DNA of 64,000 nucleotides from Amoebidium appalachense (GCA_963693365.1 CAVNZM010000007.1:9362001-9426000); one strand, 5' to 3'. Counted from the first letter of the stretch, positions 16,929 through 45,348 are shown. Numbers and translations: made by a program. The notes: generated from the sequence alone by a model not told the origin.

Positions 16929-18127
16929 CACCCACACAATGACGTTCCCCTCTCTTCTTTCACACCTCCCCTCCTCTTCCCTTCGGTTCCTTCCATTTTC
17001 TTACTTGACTTCTCCACCTTTACTGTTGAACTCACTCTTCCTTCCCGCAGTTTATCTATGCTTCATCTCACCAAACCCCTTCCATGTTTTGTTGGCTATT
17101 GAATATTCCTCCATATGGTATAATCTAATGACATGACATGGGGATTGGCAGGTGTGGCACTCGAACAGCAGGGTAACCACGAGCGGGCACTTACATCATA
17201 CCAAAAAGCATCCGACCTAGACCAATTAAATCCTGCCTTTATTTTTAATGCTGCAAACCTATTGGACCAGAAGTTAAAGCAGCCGCTGGACGCGGAGGCA
17301 CTCTATAGGAAGGTTATCACACTCGACCCCCGGCACCCAAAGGTGGGTCGCTGAGTCCTTTGATAACATGATAGGTGGTGGTGGTTGGGTAATCGTTTGT
17401 AACCCTGCACCGTACGTGCCTGGCATGGCCACGCTGAAAATGGGAGGGGTAGGGGAAGGGGGATGTGGAATGGGGAAGAGAGTGAGAGAAGGAGTTAGAA
17501 AGGAAGACTGTGTGTGTGTGTTGGGGGGGGGGGAGGGGGTAGGGTTTGGTTGTGGTTTGTGATGTTGGTGTTCGGGGGGAGGGGGGGGGGAGAGGGGGCT
17601 AATCTGAGGGGGGGGGGGGGGGGGCACGCGGAGGGGATAGGCGGAGCTGTATACGGAGGGGCCGAGGCGGAGCAAGATGCTATTGCCCCCCCCCCCCCCC
17701 CCCCCCCCCTCTCCCCCCCCCCCCCCCCCCCCCCCTACCGGGCATGGTTGCTCTGTGTCGTGCATCTGTAAGCACATACACATTTTTCGCTGCACTGCTT
17801 TAGTTTGCACACACATCTTCACCGTTCTGCTCACCTTGCTTGCATAAGCAACCCTGCTCGTCTTTGATCAAGACGGGTTGACCCTCCCAAGTTCAGTTGA
17901 TGCTGCTGTCTGAGTTGGAGAGTCGTATATACGCGGGCTAAGGGGTCGAAACTCAGACACAATTGATGACTTGGGCCCTCCCTGAGGATGGGCTCTGCTT
18001 ATGATGCATACTGTGCGCATGGCTGATGTTGCATACTTGAATGTTTGCCTTTGCATGTGTCCTGCACCATGCTTCTCATCGTGTATGCGTACTTCGTACC
18101 GTGTTCCGCATTCAAACCCCCCTCCCC

Positions 18128-18158
<31 letters not shown>

Positions 18159-19672
18159 AAAAAAAAAAAAGAACGACCCCATCGACACATTTCTGCATTT
18201 CATCCCCCCCCCACCCCCTCTTATCACCCCCTCCCCACCCATATCCCCATGCCATGCATTTTTTCCTGCCTGGTCACCTCAAGGCATGTCCACACACCGC
18301 ACCATTTGTGCTGTTTGCAGACACGTGCACGAGCTAGGTCTTATAACACACATGTGCCCACCCCACACAGGCACACAGGCGCCTAGGTATGATCTGCAAA
18401 TCATCCAACCGATATGCCGAAGCAGCGGAATGCTTCCGCCGCCATCTAGAAATCGAGCCGGGTAAGCCCTCGGTGCTTCACTGGCTGGCGGTGGTGACGG
18501 GGGAGACTACAGCGTGTGCACCTGCACAGTATGTGGCCGGGCTATTTGATGGCTATGCGGATAAATTCGACCAGCATTTACAGGCGGATCTAGAATACCG
18601 CACACCCAGTGTGCTCAAAGAGGCGGTGTTTAGGGCTGCAAAAGTGAGCAGTAATGAGGTGAGTTAATTACTATGAGTGTTCGAATGAATGTGTTGTTTG
18701 TGGTGTTGATGAGGTGGGGGGGGGGGGGGGGGGGGGGGGGGTGGCACGGGAGTGTGGGCGTGGGTGTGGAGGGCAAAGGAATAAGGGGTGTTTACCTGGA
18801 TCACGGTGTGACAAGGGGTTGTGGTTGGTGAGGGGGGGGGGATGGGGGGGGGGGGGGAGGGGGAAGGGGAGGAGGAGGGAGAGCAGGGAGGGGAGGGGAC
18901 GGGAAGAGAGAGGGGGGGGGGGGGGGGGAGAGCAGGGAGAAGTGGGGGGCAGAGAGGAGGGGGAGGGGGAGAGAGAGCACAGGGAGGGAGGGGGGAAGGG
19001 GGGATCGATGGATCCTACTATAGTATAAAAGGGCAGGGGTCACTTTGAACGAAGAAAGTGCTGCACGTTCTTCGATTGGTTCTCCCTCCCTCCCTCCCTC
19101 CTTCCCTCCCATCTCCTTTTGACTTTTTCTTACTTTTCCCTTTTTTTTTTTATTAGTTTATTTTTTTTTTTTTTTTTTTTTTTGGGGGGGGGGGGGATCT
19201 TCTACTTGGAGCATAGTCTCACATAGACCACTGCAGGCACCGAGGCAATTTTGGGCCCGTGGGGTGGACCTGGGCTGCGGCACAGGGCTGAGTGGGGCAG
19301 TGTTTGGGGGGTGGGCGGGGGCTATGGAGGGGGTAGACCTGTCGGCACAGATGGTGGCAAGGGCACGTGCAAAGGGGCTGTATGCGAGACTGGAGGTGAA
19401 TGATATAGTGGCTTATCTGCTAAAAGTCATGGTGAGTGAGTGGGTGGGTGGGTGTGTGTGGGTGGGTGGGTGGGTAGGGAGGGGGGGAGGGGGGGGGGAG
19501 ATGGGTGGTGGTGGTGGTGTGTGGGTGGCTGGGTGGGTGGGTTGGGGGGAGGGGGTGGGTCTCGTCTGGGTGGGAATGGGCGGGGGGAGGGGGAATGGGG
19601 GGGGGGGGAGGGAGGGTCTTGTACTTGGTTCTGTGTGTGTATTGGTTTATTTGTTCCTTTTCAGGTTTTTTT

Positions 19673-19703
<31 letters not shown>

Positions 19704-19939
19704 GGGGGGGCAATGATTGTGTGAAGAGGGCAGGAGTGTGTAAGTGTGTGGGTTGAAGGATTGGTTTGCGTAAGGTTTGTGGGGTATTGCAGGGACGGAT
19801 GACTGTGTGAAGGAGTGTTCTCTGTGGGCATGTGGGGTGGAGATGTGTTTGGCAACGGGGAGGGCTGGGTTAGCTGTGGTTGTGTCGGGGGGTGGGTGGG
19901 AGGTGTGTATGGGTGGTGGCAGTGAATGTTTGGAGAATA

Positions 19940-19977
<38 letters not shown>

Positions 19978-20757
19978 TCGAGAAAATGGGTACCGAGGGG
20001 GGAGAAAGGGGGGTGGGTGGGGAGGGGGGATAAAGCATACAAGACCAAGAAACAAGTCTTGTGGGGTTACGGGTCCATTAGCATCTATTTTATGGGTTAG
20101 AAAGCGGAGGGGGGGGGGAGCATAGTGGAGGTTGATTAATATTGATGTAAACTTCCAAGTGCACCTGCCGGGGGTATGTGGTGTGTAAGATGATTGGTGG
20201 GTAAGTCACTTATCTGTGTGTGTTTTGAAATGTGTTCTCTGTGGATGCATGGTAGTGTCCGTGTGCAGGTGGGCGGTTGTGGGCCTCGTGTGCATGCGGC
20301 CTTTTGTGTGTGTGTGTGTGCTGAATATTTAGTTGTGTGTATGTTGAAAAGGGAGAAAGTGTGATACATACATGCTATAGAAGCTGAACGGGGGCCCAAT
20401 TTGATACAGGAAGAAGAAAGCCAACGGCCCCCGTATGATCTCGTCGTGTCGGCAGATGTGTTTGTCTATATTGGTGACCTGTCTCCCGTGTTTTCAGCTG
20501 TGGCGCAGAGTACGAAAAACGGCTCAATTTTCGGGTTTTCTACCGAGGCTCTTGAAAAAACGAATTCGGAGGATTTGATCGACCCTAAGGGGAGCAGGAC
20601 AGGTTACAGACTGCTACAGAGCGGAAGATATGCACACAGGTGGGTAGAGATTTGGGGTTCATCGATGAGAAGTGTGGATGGGTGTGATGAGATTGTGTCA
20701 CCGAACTTTTGGATGGTGTTGTTGTGGGTGTGGGTGTGGAGATTTTTTTTTTTTTTT

Positions 20758-20788
<31 letters not shown>

Positions 20789-21090
20789 GGGGGGGAAGGG
20801 AGGGGAGGAGGGAATGTACTATGGAGGATTTAAAGTTTGTAAGAATGTGTAAAGTGAAGGAGCGGTGTGGATAGATTGATTGGCAGTCGAGTGGGTATAG
20901 TGTTCATTTTGTTTCTTTGTAGATGAATGTGTGTAGGGCTGTGGAATGGTTGGGTGGGTGAATGGGCCTATCTCTGTTTTGGGGCGGGGGACACACAAAC
21001 ACGAATGTATATGTCTGCACTCCCTCCATCTCCCCTCCTCCCTCCTATCCCTCCCTGCCCGTCCCCTCCCTTCCCCTCATCCAACACACG

Positions 21091-21133
<43 letters not shown>

Positions 21134-21646
21134 ACCTCAGACCACCACCCATCCACATTTGTTTTTATTGTCAATGTGACATGGTGTGTACTTTGTCCAT
21201 TTCAATCTTCCGATTTCTGACCTACCCCCTACAGTCGGTCGTACCTTGAGCAGCTAGCAGTCAGCCACGGCTTTAGCGTGGTGTCGGTCCAGGCATCGGT
21301 CCTGAGGATGAACAACGGTAGGGTACCCCCCCCCGTCCCCCCCCCCCCCCCCCCTCCCTCACCCCCTCCCCTTCCCCAAACACCCACCCACCACGACCAC
21401 CACCCGCCCACACACTCCCCCCTCCCCCCCTTCCATATCATCCACAGTGTGAGCCAATCAGTAAGAAACAAACGGTGTTATGTAATACTAGATTAGGGTT
21501 AAATGTGGAAGGTCAGTTTGTCCGTGCACTAGCAGATACACCTTGACCACACCACACGACACACGCTGGCGTGTTGGTGTGTTCTTTGTGCGCATGCGTA
21601 TGTGTAAACACACACACACACCCACATACAGGCTAGCACACACACA

Positions 21647-21694
<48 letters not shown>

Positions 21695-21963
21695 CTTCCA
21701 CATACACACACGCGCGCACAATGTATGTCCCTAACACTGCCGAAACACCACATCTGCACACTCCTTCACTCTTGTATGTTTGCAACAGGCTGCTTACACG
21801 TTTCTTTGCTATCGTGCAGGCCACCCCATTCACGGGCACGTATGTGTTTTTCAGCGCCAACGAGACGATGCATGAAATTACGGTCACCCCATTCCGACAA
21901 GAGGACATTGTTCTTTGGTTGGCCTGCAATGTGTCAGTGCGTGTGGAACGTAGGTATATTTGA
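15731..21963 (+). CDS. TPR-repeat methyltransferase of bacterial COG4976 type, eight exons
   Basis: Exons: 15731-15853, 16248-16434, 17152-17342, 18371-18643 (or -18658), 19237-19431, 20410-20639, 21235-21322, 21820-21963. This gives about 476 residues with consistent phases. Residues about 25-200 are tetratricopeptide repeats (for example HYRSAVATHPTDPKALQYLG, then NRYAEAAECFRRHLEIEP). Next comes YVAGLFDGYADKFDQHL, the hallmark linker of bacterial TPR-methyltransferases, then a class I SAM fold with motif I VDLGCGTG (268-275), acidic residue in EGVDLSAQM, YDLVVSADVFVYIGDL, and the family ending GRYAHSRSYLEQLA...VLRMNNG. The SAM-dependent activity is well supported; the substrate is unknown. 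The donor of exon 7 (AGG|GTACCC) is weak and chosen for frame. Element copy H sits in intron 3. Confidence 0.82.
16781..16927. repeat. (CA)n microsatellite
   Basis: About 145 bp of CA with a few CCCA interruptions, in intron 2 of the TPR-methyltransferase gene. Confidence 0.95.
17737..18170 (+). mobile_element. Dispersed element, copy H, with poly-C then poly-A tail
   Basis: Full-length copy in sense orientation: 5' ACCGGGCATGG at 17737, body to TTCAAA at 18116, C-rich tail to 18148, then 22 A (18149-18170). Stems: P1 17886-17892 with 17969-17975, P2 17908-17916 with 17950-17958. The 5' side is also bounded by poly-C (17687-17735). The C-then-A tail is what makes a retroposon origin likely. 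Lies in intron 3 of the TPR-methyltransferase gene, same strand. Confidence 0.7.
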
Positions 21964-23201
21964 ATGTATTTTTTCTTTGAAGGCCATTAGGTTATGCACA
22001 CCATTGAATGAGTATATTTTCAGACATACATGCACGAAAAACTGAAACGTTGCATAATGGACATCAACAAGCATCATTTGATTAAAAGCTCAGAAGCAAA
22101 CAACAACTAACTGCAATCATGCATGCTTTCAACAAACACAAGTGGCAGCCGCCCTAGCTGTGTGCTCACAGCTCTACCAATTTAACATACAATGTACGGC
22201 ACATTGCCAATGATAGATATATCACCCATAGGTAGTACCACATGCACATGTTTTAACAGTGAATGCGAAGGTGTATAGAACACACCACTACAGTGGTAAC
22301 CATAATCAATATTGTCACTCGAGGATCCCAACCCCCCTTTCCCATCTCACACTGCCCACCACGGCGCCAACGGCAATATTGGACGTGTGAGGTCTCGCAT
22401 GTTTAACAGCTGCCCGTGTGGCATTATGACACCTACGTGTACATCCTCCTGTGTGCATGAAGTGCAATATGACGTTTTGCAACATGCATTTTGCGTCGTT
22501 GATAATAGCACTTATACTGGTTACTACTACATGCGCTTATGCCACCAAGATTTCTGTGGCCATGTCAAGTCGTTTTGGGTGTGTGCGCACGTGTACACGT
22601 GGGTATGTGCGAGCGGCTTGTGTGCGGATGTGCGTGCGCGCACGTGTTTGTGCCTTGGGTGTGTATGTGTGTCTGAAGGGAACACGCCCTAATTGTGTAC
22701 ATGTGTGCGTGGGGGGCGGGAGGGGTCCCGGGTGGGTGAGGGGGGGCCTCCAGATCCGGCGACGGCATCCTGAAACACTAGTTTCGGTACCGACGTATTT
22801 CAATGTATTTTCGATTTATTAGTGATGTATGGCCACCAGCTGCAGGCAGGGTAGTCCCCACATTTTCTTTTTAATACAGGCCCACCACTGGGCATAATAT
22901 CAAAGAGGTGTTACCTGAACCCCAATAATGGCAAAACGTTGCTGGGACTGGGGGGGGGAAACGTGTTGCTATTTACATTTGTAAGCAGGTACATGCCCAA
23001 AAAACAAACCCCTAAATGCCATGGAAAAATTGTTTGAAAAACGCACGTCTCTAACGGGTGCTCAAAATGAGACAAAAACGATGTGGGAGACTATCGGCTT
23101 GCATAAAAGCGCCTCATTTATTTGTGATGAATTTGTTCATTCGGTTAGATTCGGCAGGAAAAACCTTAAATCAATTTCGGGATAATGGAACGGTTACTTT
23201 A

Positions 23202-23247
<46 letters not shown>

Positions 23248-23350
23248 GTGTGTGTGCACGCGTGCGCAGGTGCGGGTCACGTGTGTGCACACACGCGAAT
23301 GTGCATTTGAATATGTGTCTGCGAGGGGGGGGGGGGGGGAGGGAGGGCGG

Positions 23351-23382
<32 letters not shown>

Positions 23383-23636
23383 GCGGCGCGTGTGAGGCTG
23401 CAGGTGTATGTGTATGTGTGAGTGAATGTGTGTGTGTAGGTGCCCATATCCATGTTCACGTGCCTGTGGGTATGCATGCGTGCATGTGTGTGCTCGTGTT
23501 TTGACTGCAGTGCATGTGTAAACGAGCACATAGTTATGTGTGTGTGGGATGTCCCTTCACCGTAGCGCCCCCATAACATTCACATTTCGGACACAATCGA
23601 GCCTGCCTCGCATATATCACGTTAATTTCCATGCCA
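21964..23636. other. Tail-to-tail intergenic region, no gene seen
   Basis: Lies between the stop codons of the TPR-methyltransferase (+) and PI4K2 (-) genes and should contain both 3' UTRs. Holds a TG array (23201-23244), poly-G tracts (23323-23382) and an open frame from 22312 that ends in TG-rich sequence and has no family resemblance. Confidence 0.55.
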
Positions 23637-31841
<8,205 letters not shown>

Positions 31842-33519
31842 GCCGGAGAAGCGCCCTGGTACAGAACAAAAGAAATTACACCCCTGAGTCCAGACTCAAA
31901 ACAGGCAAATTTAAGTGCGCTTTGTGACGTCCAATAAGTGAAAGCGTATGACAGCCAACCCCTACTGGATCACTTTGATGGCGATAGTTTCATAAGGCTG
32001 GCAACATCACTCAGAATTTACAAAATAGTGTTCCTAAAATTTGCCACGTGAAGATCTCCCGCTGTTTGCTCCTTCATCCTCAAACTCGTGCCTGTTTATG
32101 TAGATGCTTATACACGTTGTGTATTAGCCAAGTGCAAACGGAGTCCCAAATAGAACCTTTGTGATTGAAGAGATCGTGAAGTTTGTGTGAAGACGACAGA
32201 ACCAGCGCTAGCTGTGTGCTGAACGAACCCGGATCATTCCAAAATCTTCAAATTTGCGTAACACGTGATGCGCTGTTATCCAATAGTACACCTTAGTGAT
32301 CCACCTTATATAGACTCTCCCGGACTAACAAAGCGGCGAGCGCCATGACTTACATGCCAAATATGGTTACTACAAATAGCCATCTGAGATAATACTTGCC
32401 GGTAGCTTCTTTTGGCCGCGGCCGCGGACGGCGAGATTAGCAGGGCCCGGTAGGGACCCCATTTTTGTTTTTTTCTCTTAGACACTTGCGTCTGTCACCT
32501 GTAATAGATAAATATAAAGTACATTTTTATTATTATTGTCTTTTCAATGTTATTCTTTCCTTGGCAAATGCGTGAGGTTTCTCACGATATCCGCAAAATT
32601 CCCGGGAGAGCCTTGGTGATTCACAATGCCGGGTGAGCAGGGTAGGGATTACGAAAAAAAGTCGTCGTAATTACGATTACTCGGAGACCCCGATGCGAAT
32701 AAGGTCAGGGTACCGTCGTAACAGCTTTCGTATCAGGTGTGTAGCATTATAAACGATTGAATATGGTTCTCTATTTTTTTCAATATTTTGTTCAAGAACA
32801 GCACAAGAACATATCTACGGCGCTTCTCATGTGCAATATCGCCGTCCCGTTAAGTTTCCAGGGCTTGTAATCTTGCGGTACTCAATTTGTAATAACACGT
32901 ATTTTGAGTTTTGCTACTGGAGGGGCGTTTTAGGCGGGGCTTGCAGCTCCCCAAGAACCCACCTGTTGCGATTAAGAAATTGTCCGTTACGATTGGCCAA
33001 AGGGCGATATGGTTAAGCTGGCGAGCCCCAGCCCAACCCTGATGGTGAGGCAAGTTCAAGGGCCAATCGAAACGGTCTGCGCGATAGGAATTATCCGGTT
33101 TGACCATACGGGCAAGCGATTGGTCTACAGGAATCCGCTTTTGGTCATCGATGCGTTTTCTTGGCGGGCTGGCTCACCGATTCGTCTGTGTGGAATGCAC
33201 AGGGCGGCTTTTTTGTTTCTTTTTGCCAAGTGCTTTGTTAATCTTCACGAACAACCCGCTGAATTGCTTGTGCTGTTTTGTCTACAGAAAAACAGAGGGA
33301 GTCGTTGCTGGAAAGCTCTTCTAAACAAATGTCTGCCGGATCTACATCACGTCTATGCTGGCTTAAACTGTTTATGTAAGTAATTGGAGAAGGACGTCGT
33401 AGTTTGAAGTACCCTAGCCTACGTATCCTGCCTGCTGTTTACTTTCCGAGGCTTACGGTACAAAAAAAAGTTCGTTTCGACTGGCGAGAAGCCAAGGACG
33501 TGTGACTGCGTGCTACAAC
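31842..33519. promoter_or_regulatory. Head-to-head intergenic region, AT-richer, with CCAAT motifs
   Basis: Separates PI4K2 (-) and the 33520 gene (+). Free of microsatellites and homopolymers. It has a GC palindrome (ggccgcggccgcgg, 32414-32427) and three CCAAT-type sites near the plus gene (ATTGG at 32994, CCAAT at 33063, ATTGG at 33119). Promoter role inferred. Confidence 0.4.
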
Positions 33520-34020
33520 ATGCGTTACCAAGCACGTAGGACGTGGCAGCGAGGAGGCTTTGGCCTGCACTCGGGCGGAGGGCAGGTGCAAAAGGGGGGC
33601 ACCTCTGCCACGAGCATACAAGACACTGACCCGTTTGGGGCCCTTCAACACCTTGTTGCTGCCCGCTCAAACCCCGCAGCCGTATCCCTGGCACGGCAGC
33701 TAAACATCGATCTACCCGCAAACCCTCTTCCAACACCTGGTCGTGGGCTATTCTATTATCTACGTCCACTGGTGCAGTGTGGCCTGGACACAGACGAAAA
33801 CATAGCTCTTCTTTTTGGGTCAAAGGACTGGGTTCGCAAGACACACTGGGAGGTGCGCATGTCCTTCCTTATGCCCAACCAGGCCGTGACTACCTCGGTC
33901 GACAAATATTACACGGTACCGCCGTCGGTTCCCTTTATGCCACGCCCACCCTCGCGGGAGGAGCAGGAGGCCATTAGCCGGGTCCAGGAGCTTCAGCGTG
34001 TGTTGCAGAGTATGCAATGA
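33520..34020 (+). CDS. Unrecognised 166-residue protein, single exon
   Basis: Opens at ATG 33520; the frame continues 18 nt upstream only to a GTG. It runs without introns to TGA at 34018-34020, unusual in this window. The N-terminus is basic and without acids (MRYQARRTWQRGGFGLHSGG), which could be a mitochondrial presequence. The middle reads GLFYYLRPLVQCGLDTDENI, then GSKDWVRKTHWEVRMSFLMP. The C-terminus is a short charged helix (SREEQEAISRVQELQRVLQ). No family is recognised. A small organellar or ribosome-associated protein is possible but unproven. Codon use is not low-complexity and the frame is well defined, so I think it is a real gene. Confidence 0.65.
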   Translation: MRYQARRTWQRGGFGLHSGGGQVQKGGTSATSIQDTDPFGALQHLVAARSNPAAVSLARQLNIDLPANPLPTPGRGLFYYLRPLVQCGLDTDENIALLFGSKDWVRKTHWEVRMSFLMPNQAVTTSVDKYYTVPPSVPFMPRPPSREEQEAISRVQELQRVLQSMQ

Positions 34021-36749
34021 GTGTTACAATAGAAGTTTCCATCATGATTTGGTTCGAAAGAGGAAACGTGCGATAAGCAAAAAGATTTGAATAGTGCATA
34101 TGATATATCGTTTAAAGGTTCTTAATCTGCTTTTAAAATTTCGCAAAGTAGCATGGTCAACTTGAACAAGACGCGACAGTACTTTCTATATAGCTATGTC
34201 CTGAACTGTGATAGTACATCCATACCGCTTTGGGGCACGGATTGGTTGTTGCACTGGTGCTTGTGCTGATTTTTGATGGACTAGCGGACTTTGTTAACAT
34301 TATCATTGGACTTGAGATTGTCCTGAGACAATCATTTATTAACGATGAATTGTGCGTGTCGTTTGTAGAACACAGTTAACGTGCACCTTACTTCTAATAC
34401 CTTTGCTGACGAGTGAAGACATAAAGCGCCCAGGTTAAACAAAAGAGCCTCAAGTGTGGCTGTTTTGAGCAGGAGCCGATATGGTTGAGGTCAAACAATA
34501 AACTCTAAGTCTTGATGCATTCTTCCCCCCTGGTCCTATAAACAAAACTATTCTTTTGTCTTAGCACACTTTCGGACCACGTGTCCTGCGGTATTGCTGA
34601 ACACCTCCCCCCCCCCCCCCCCCCGGGCCCCGAGTTAGCTTGTCACGTGCCTTCTCTCATGATTAACTCATTTAAGTCATGGTAAAAGGGAGAGCTGCAG
34701 TGTTGGTTTCAGTGGCTGGCAACCTCGCAAGCTTGCAGGTGTTTTTTGCTAATGAGCACAGAGTAAGTGAATATTGCCCGTGGAGACTTACTTTTACTGT
34801 TACGCATGTCATATGGCAAAGGCTTAGAATGCGGTCCGTGCAACTAAAAAAAAATTGTGGAAAGAAATAGGGCCTGTATACACCGTAGCTGTCTGGCCGT
34901 AGCCGTCATGACACGGGCATGTTCTTGCACTCGTAGGTTTGGTACCTCGTGGAACAACCACATATTACCACTTTGTCGTGCCCTCATCCTTTCACGTGTG
35001 CAACAACTACAGTAACTTAGCGCTGTGAAAGCCTCACCGTATAAGCCCTGAGGTGTGAAGCGCATATTTGGCACACTTCAATATCAAGTTGCAATCTGTA
35101 TTGCACTACATCTCATGCGCATGCCTCTGAGTAGTGAATACAGTAGGTGCTAATTCGTATGAGTCGGTTGGTCGCCACAACGAAAAGACTTTCTAAGCTT
35201 AGCATGGTAGCGGCATACTGCTTTTACGATGAGCCATTTCCCGTGCAGTTGTGCTGTGTCCAGCTGCAGTGTCCTACTAGTATTGTTTCCTAAGTTTCTG
35301 GAAACCACTGCAGTGAGGCCGTGAGAGATGTCAGTGTGTGCACGCATGGGAGTAAGATTCACGCCTATATAGTAGCTTCTCGCTTGCAATGTTAGTATAT
35401 ACATAAACAAAGATTTATTCGTGGTACGTGTGTGTGCTTATGCCCAACCACATGCCCTAGTGCGAGTGCCCAAGCCATGCGGCATCAGCTTTGCAACGAC
35501 GAGTGGCTCCACAAACCATTTGAAGTGCTTCGGTATCATGTTTTCTCCCTTAAGCTTGCACCCTGCATCAGTCCGCCAATACTCGGCCCTTAAAAAATTG
35601 TGAGGGTCCAAGGTTCTCTACCCGAAGTTCAGTTTCACCAGAACCGCCCCACCTCTCTCGCAAGGCTGTTGTTACCTTATGCAAGGACGAGAAAAGAAAG
35701 CATTGGCCGGGACCTACTTATAGTGTCCAAAGTACTTCTGAGCTGAGAAGGACATACTCGGAGTCTCCGGCATGCCTTTTCTCAGCTTCTTCCAGCTTCC
35801 TTCCTCATGTGTCATCATGCTTCAACACCACAGCTATAGCGCACCACAGCTATAGCCGCCACTCAGTACCACTGTGCCTAATCACCTCCCCCCCCTCCCG
35901 TCCCCCCACCCCACCCCCACCCCCCCGCCCCTCCTACCCCTCCCCTCACCACCACCATTCCCCACCCCTCCTCCCCTACCCCCTCCTCGCTCTCCGACTC
36001 CGAGTCCCCATGTGTCCGTGAGTGAGTCGTGCAGAAATACCTCATATCGCCTATTACCGATAGGGGTGCATTGGTCTTCCGTACTATTACCACCTTATAC
36101 CACCTCACGCACAACCCGCACATGGGCCCCCCGCGCATGCTCGGTGATAGCGTAATATTACGGTAATTATATGAGTCGTGTCCCCCCAGACTATGTAGGG
36201 ACACGCGATTGGCTAAAACTTCCCGCCATTTTTTAATGGAATTTATTGATCAAATCATGCGAAGCCCGCCAAAAATATGCAATATCATGCTAAGTCATGC
36301 ATTCTTATGAAAATGTGGCAGGATTTAACCAGTGACGTCAGTCGCAGCTGAGACAAGGACGAAGTGCTTTTCCAGAAACTTTCAAACTGGCACACAAACG
36401 GTACATCAGAAAGCTTTGGAAAGGGAGCAGCATTTTAATCTCTTCTGAAACGATTATTAGACGGGCACGGTTGCAGAGTTAGAATCGGTTCTGGTCCTTG
36501 TGTGTGTGTGAAGCTTCATTCTGACCATAATTTCGCATTGCATTTTCAAACAGGTTGGTAGCATCTGCAATAACAGGACAAGTGTTGTGCAGTGTTGCCT
36601 GGAGCTGTTTGATGCCCACAGGTGGCCACGTACAATTTGGCTTTCATGGCATTAATCAAGTAGAAATAATTGTTGTTCTTTGAATACTTCATATTCTTTT
36701 TTCCTCCATCAATACCTGGAAGTCACCCAGGTTGGGCACTCCAACGAAA
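34021..36749. other. Intergenic region, no gene supported
   Basis: Mostly complex, AT-balanced sequence with one poly-C run (34605-34624) and a C-rich patch (35885-35990). Short open frames on both strands (for example 34679-34870 plus, 34844-35074 minus) resemble nothing known and lack splice partners. A relic of an old transposon is possible. The last 450 bp include the promoter side of the BTB gene. Confidence 0.5.
36333..36340. promoter_or_regulatory. CRE-like site upstream of the BTB gene
   Basis: Full palindrome TGACGTCA, 410 bp upstream of the proposed ATG at 36750. ATTGG (inverted CCAAT) lies at 36209. Confidence 0.4.
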
Positions 36750-43924
<7,175 letters not shown>

Positions 43925-43965
43925 TTCATTGTTTTTTTGTGTGTGTGTGTATGTGTGTTGTTGGT

Positions 43966-44010
<45 letters not shown>

Positions 44011-44059
44011 AATGTATGTTGAGAGATAACGTGGGTGTATGATGCTTTTTTTTTGCCCC

Positions 44060-44100
<41 letters not shown>

Positions 44101-45296
44101 TGTATGCTGAGAGAGATAACGTGGGTGTATGATATTTGTGGTTGCAGGTGTGCATGTGGAGAGTTTGTGTTAGCTAATACATAGGTATAGCATATATACA
44201 GGCAGGGATGCTGAACTTCCAGCAAAACACCCATATGCATCATAGCACGTACAGACAGGTCGTTTAGTGTTTTGCTGAGGCCTTGCATACACACACACGC
44301 GCATTGTACACAAGAACACAAGCACACACGCACAAGCGGGCGCACAGGTGCTTCCATCCGCAGGGGGGGGGGGGGGGGGGGGGGGGGGGGATGTAGAATG
44401 GTTAGATATGGATGCTTGGAACTCTGTGCAGCTGGAAGCACATATCAGTCGTAAAATCAGCTTCTAGCTCATGTGGTAGTTTACCTAACCTAAACTCTCC
44501 GTATGTGTTAGTTTCCTCGGTATTGTGCTTAATATTACTGATATTATTATGCACATATCCCGTATAATTGAATAGCATAATCGCTACCTATAGGTTATTT
44601 TTGGGTATGGTACTGGGGTGTAAATTCCCTGATTTCTTGAAGATGTTTCTTGCTAATGGTCTGATGGGGTGATATTTGGTGCTTGAGCTCTCTCTCTTCG
44701 AATTCGGCCAATCACGCTTGTCATGAACACACATACATTCACATAATCAAAATAATCAAAATGTCTTAAATGGTGTTATCATATCCATTCATGTCATGTG
44801 AATGTATGTGTGTCGGAAAATGCCAAGGGCCGGGTGTGATGAGGTGGTTCGAATATCCCCTCCGAGCTTCCCTCCCCCCCCCGCCCGAACCCCCGGGGAT
44901 TTTTACCCGCACAACAGAGTCGATCTGGTGTGTGAGATGCACTACATAGGATGAACCTACCTCCATTACAGTGGTGGCTTCGCATCGGCATGCGTGACGC
45001 AGGCCATGGCCAACACAGCCATCTGTTGCTGCTCCCCTTTAGTTGGATGAGTGACATCTCCGCGAGGTGCGCCTGCCGGTTTCACGTACGCGATACAAGG
45101 AAATTCGTGAAAAGGGTATATGTTGCAATGATCGGCTGATCCGTAAAAAGGTTAAAAAGATTGGCGTGCCTCAGTGGTGCATTCGTTTCCTGTGGTCGAC
45201 GACGAGTAGGGGAGTCTCGATTGGCCGTTGTCAACTTTTTCGGCCTGGGTTGAAAGACACCTATGTTCCTTCCCCATCAGATCTGGTTTTGATCTT

Positions 45297-45348
45297 CGAC
45301 GACACTGGATTTCGAAACCTGGTGATCGACGACACTGGATTTCGAAAC
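45297..45348. repeat. Two-copy tandem repeat, 30-bp period
   Basis: The 22-mer starting CGACGACACTGGATTTCGAA occurs at 45297-45318 and again at 45327-45348 without change. Confidence 0.9.
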
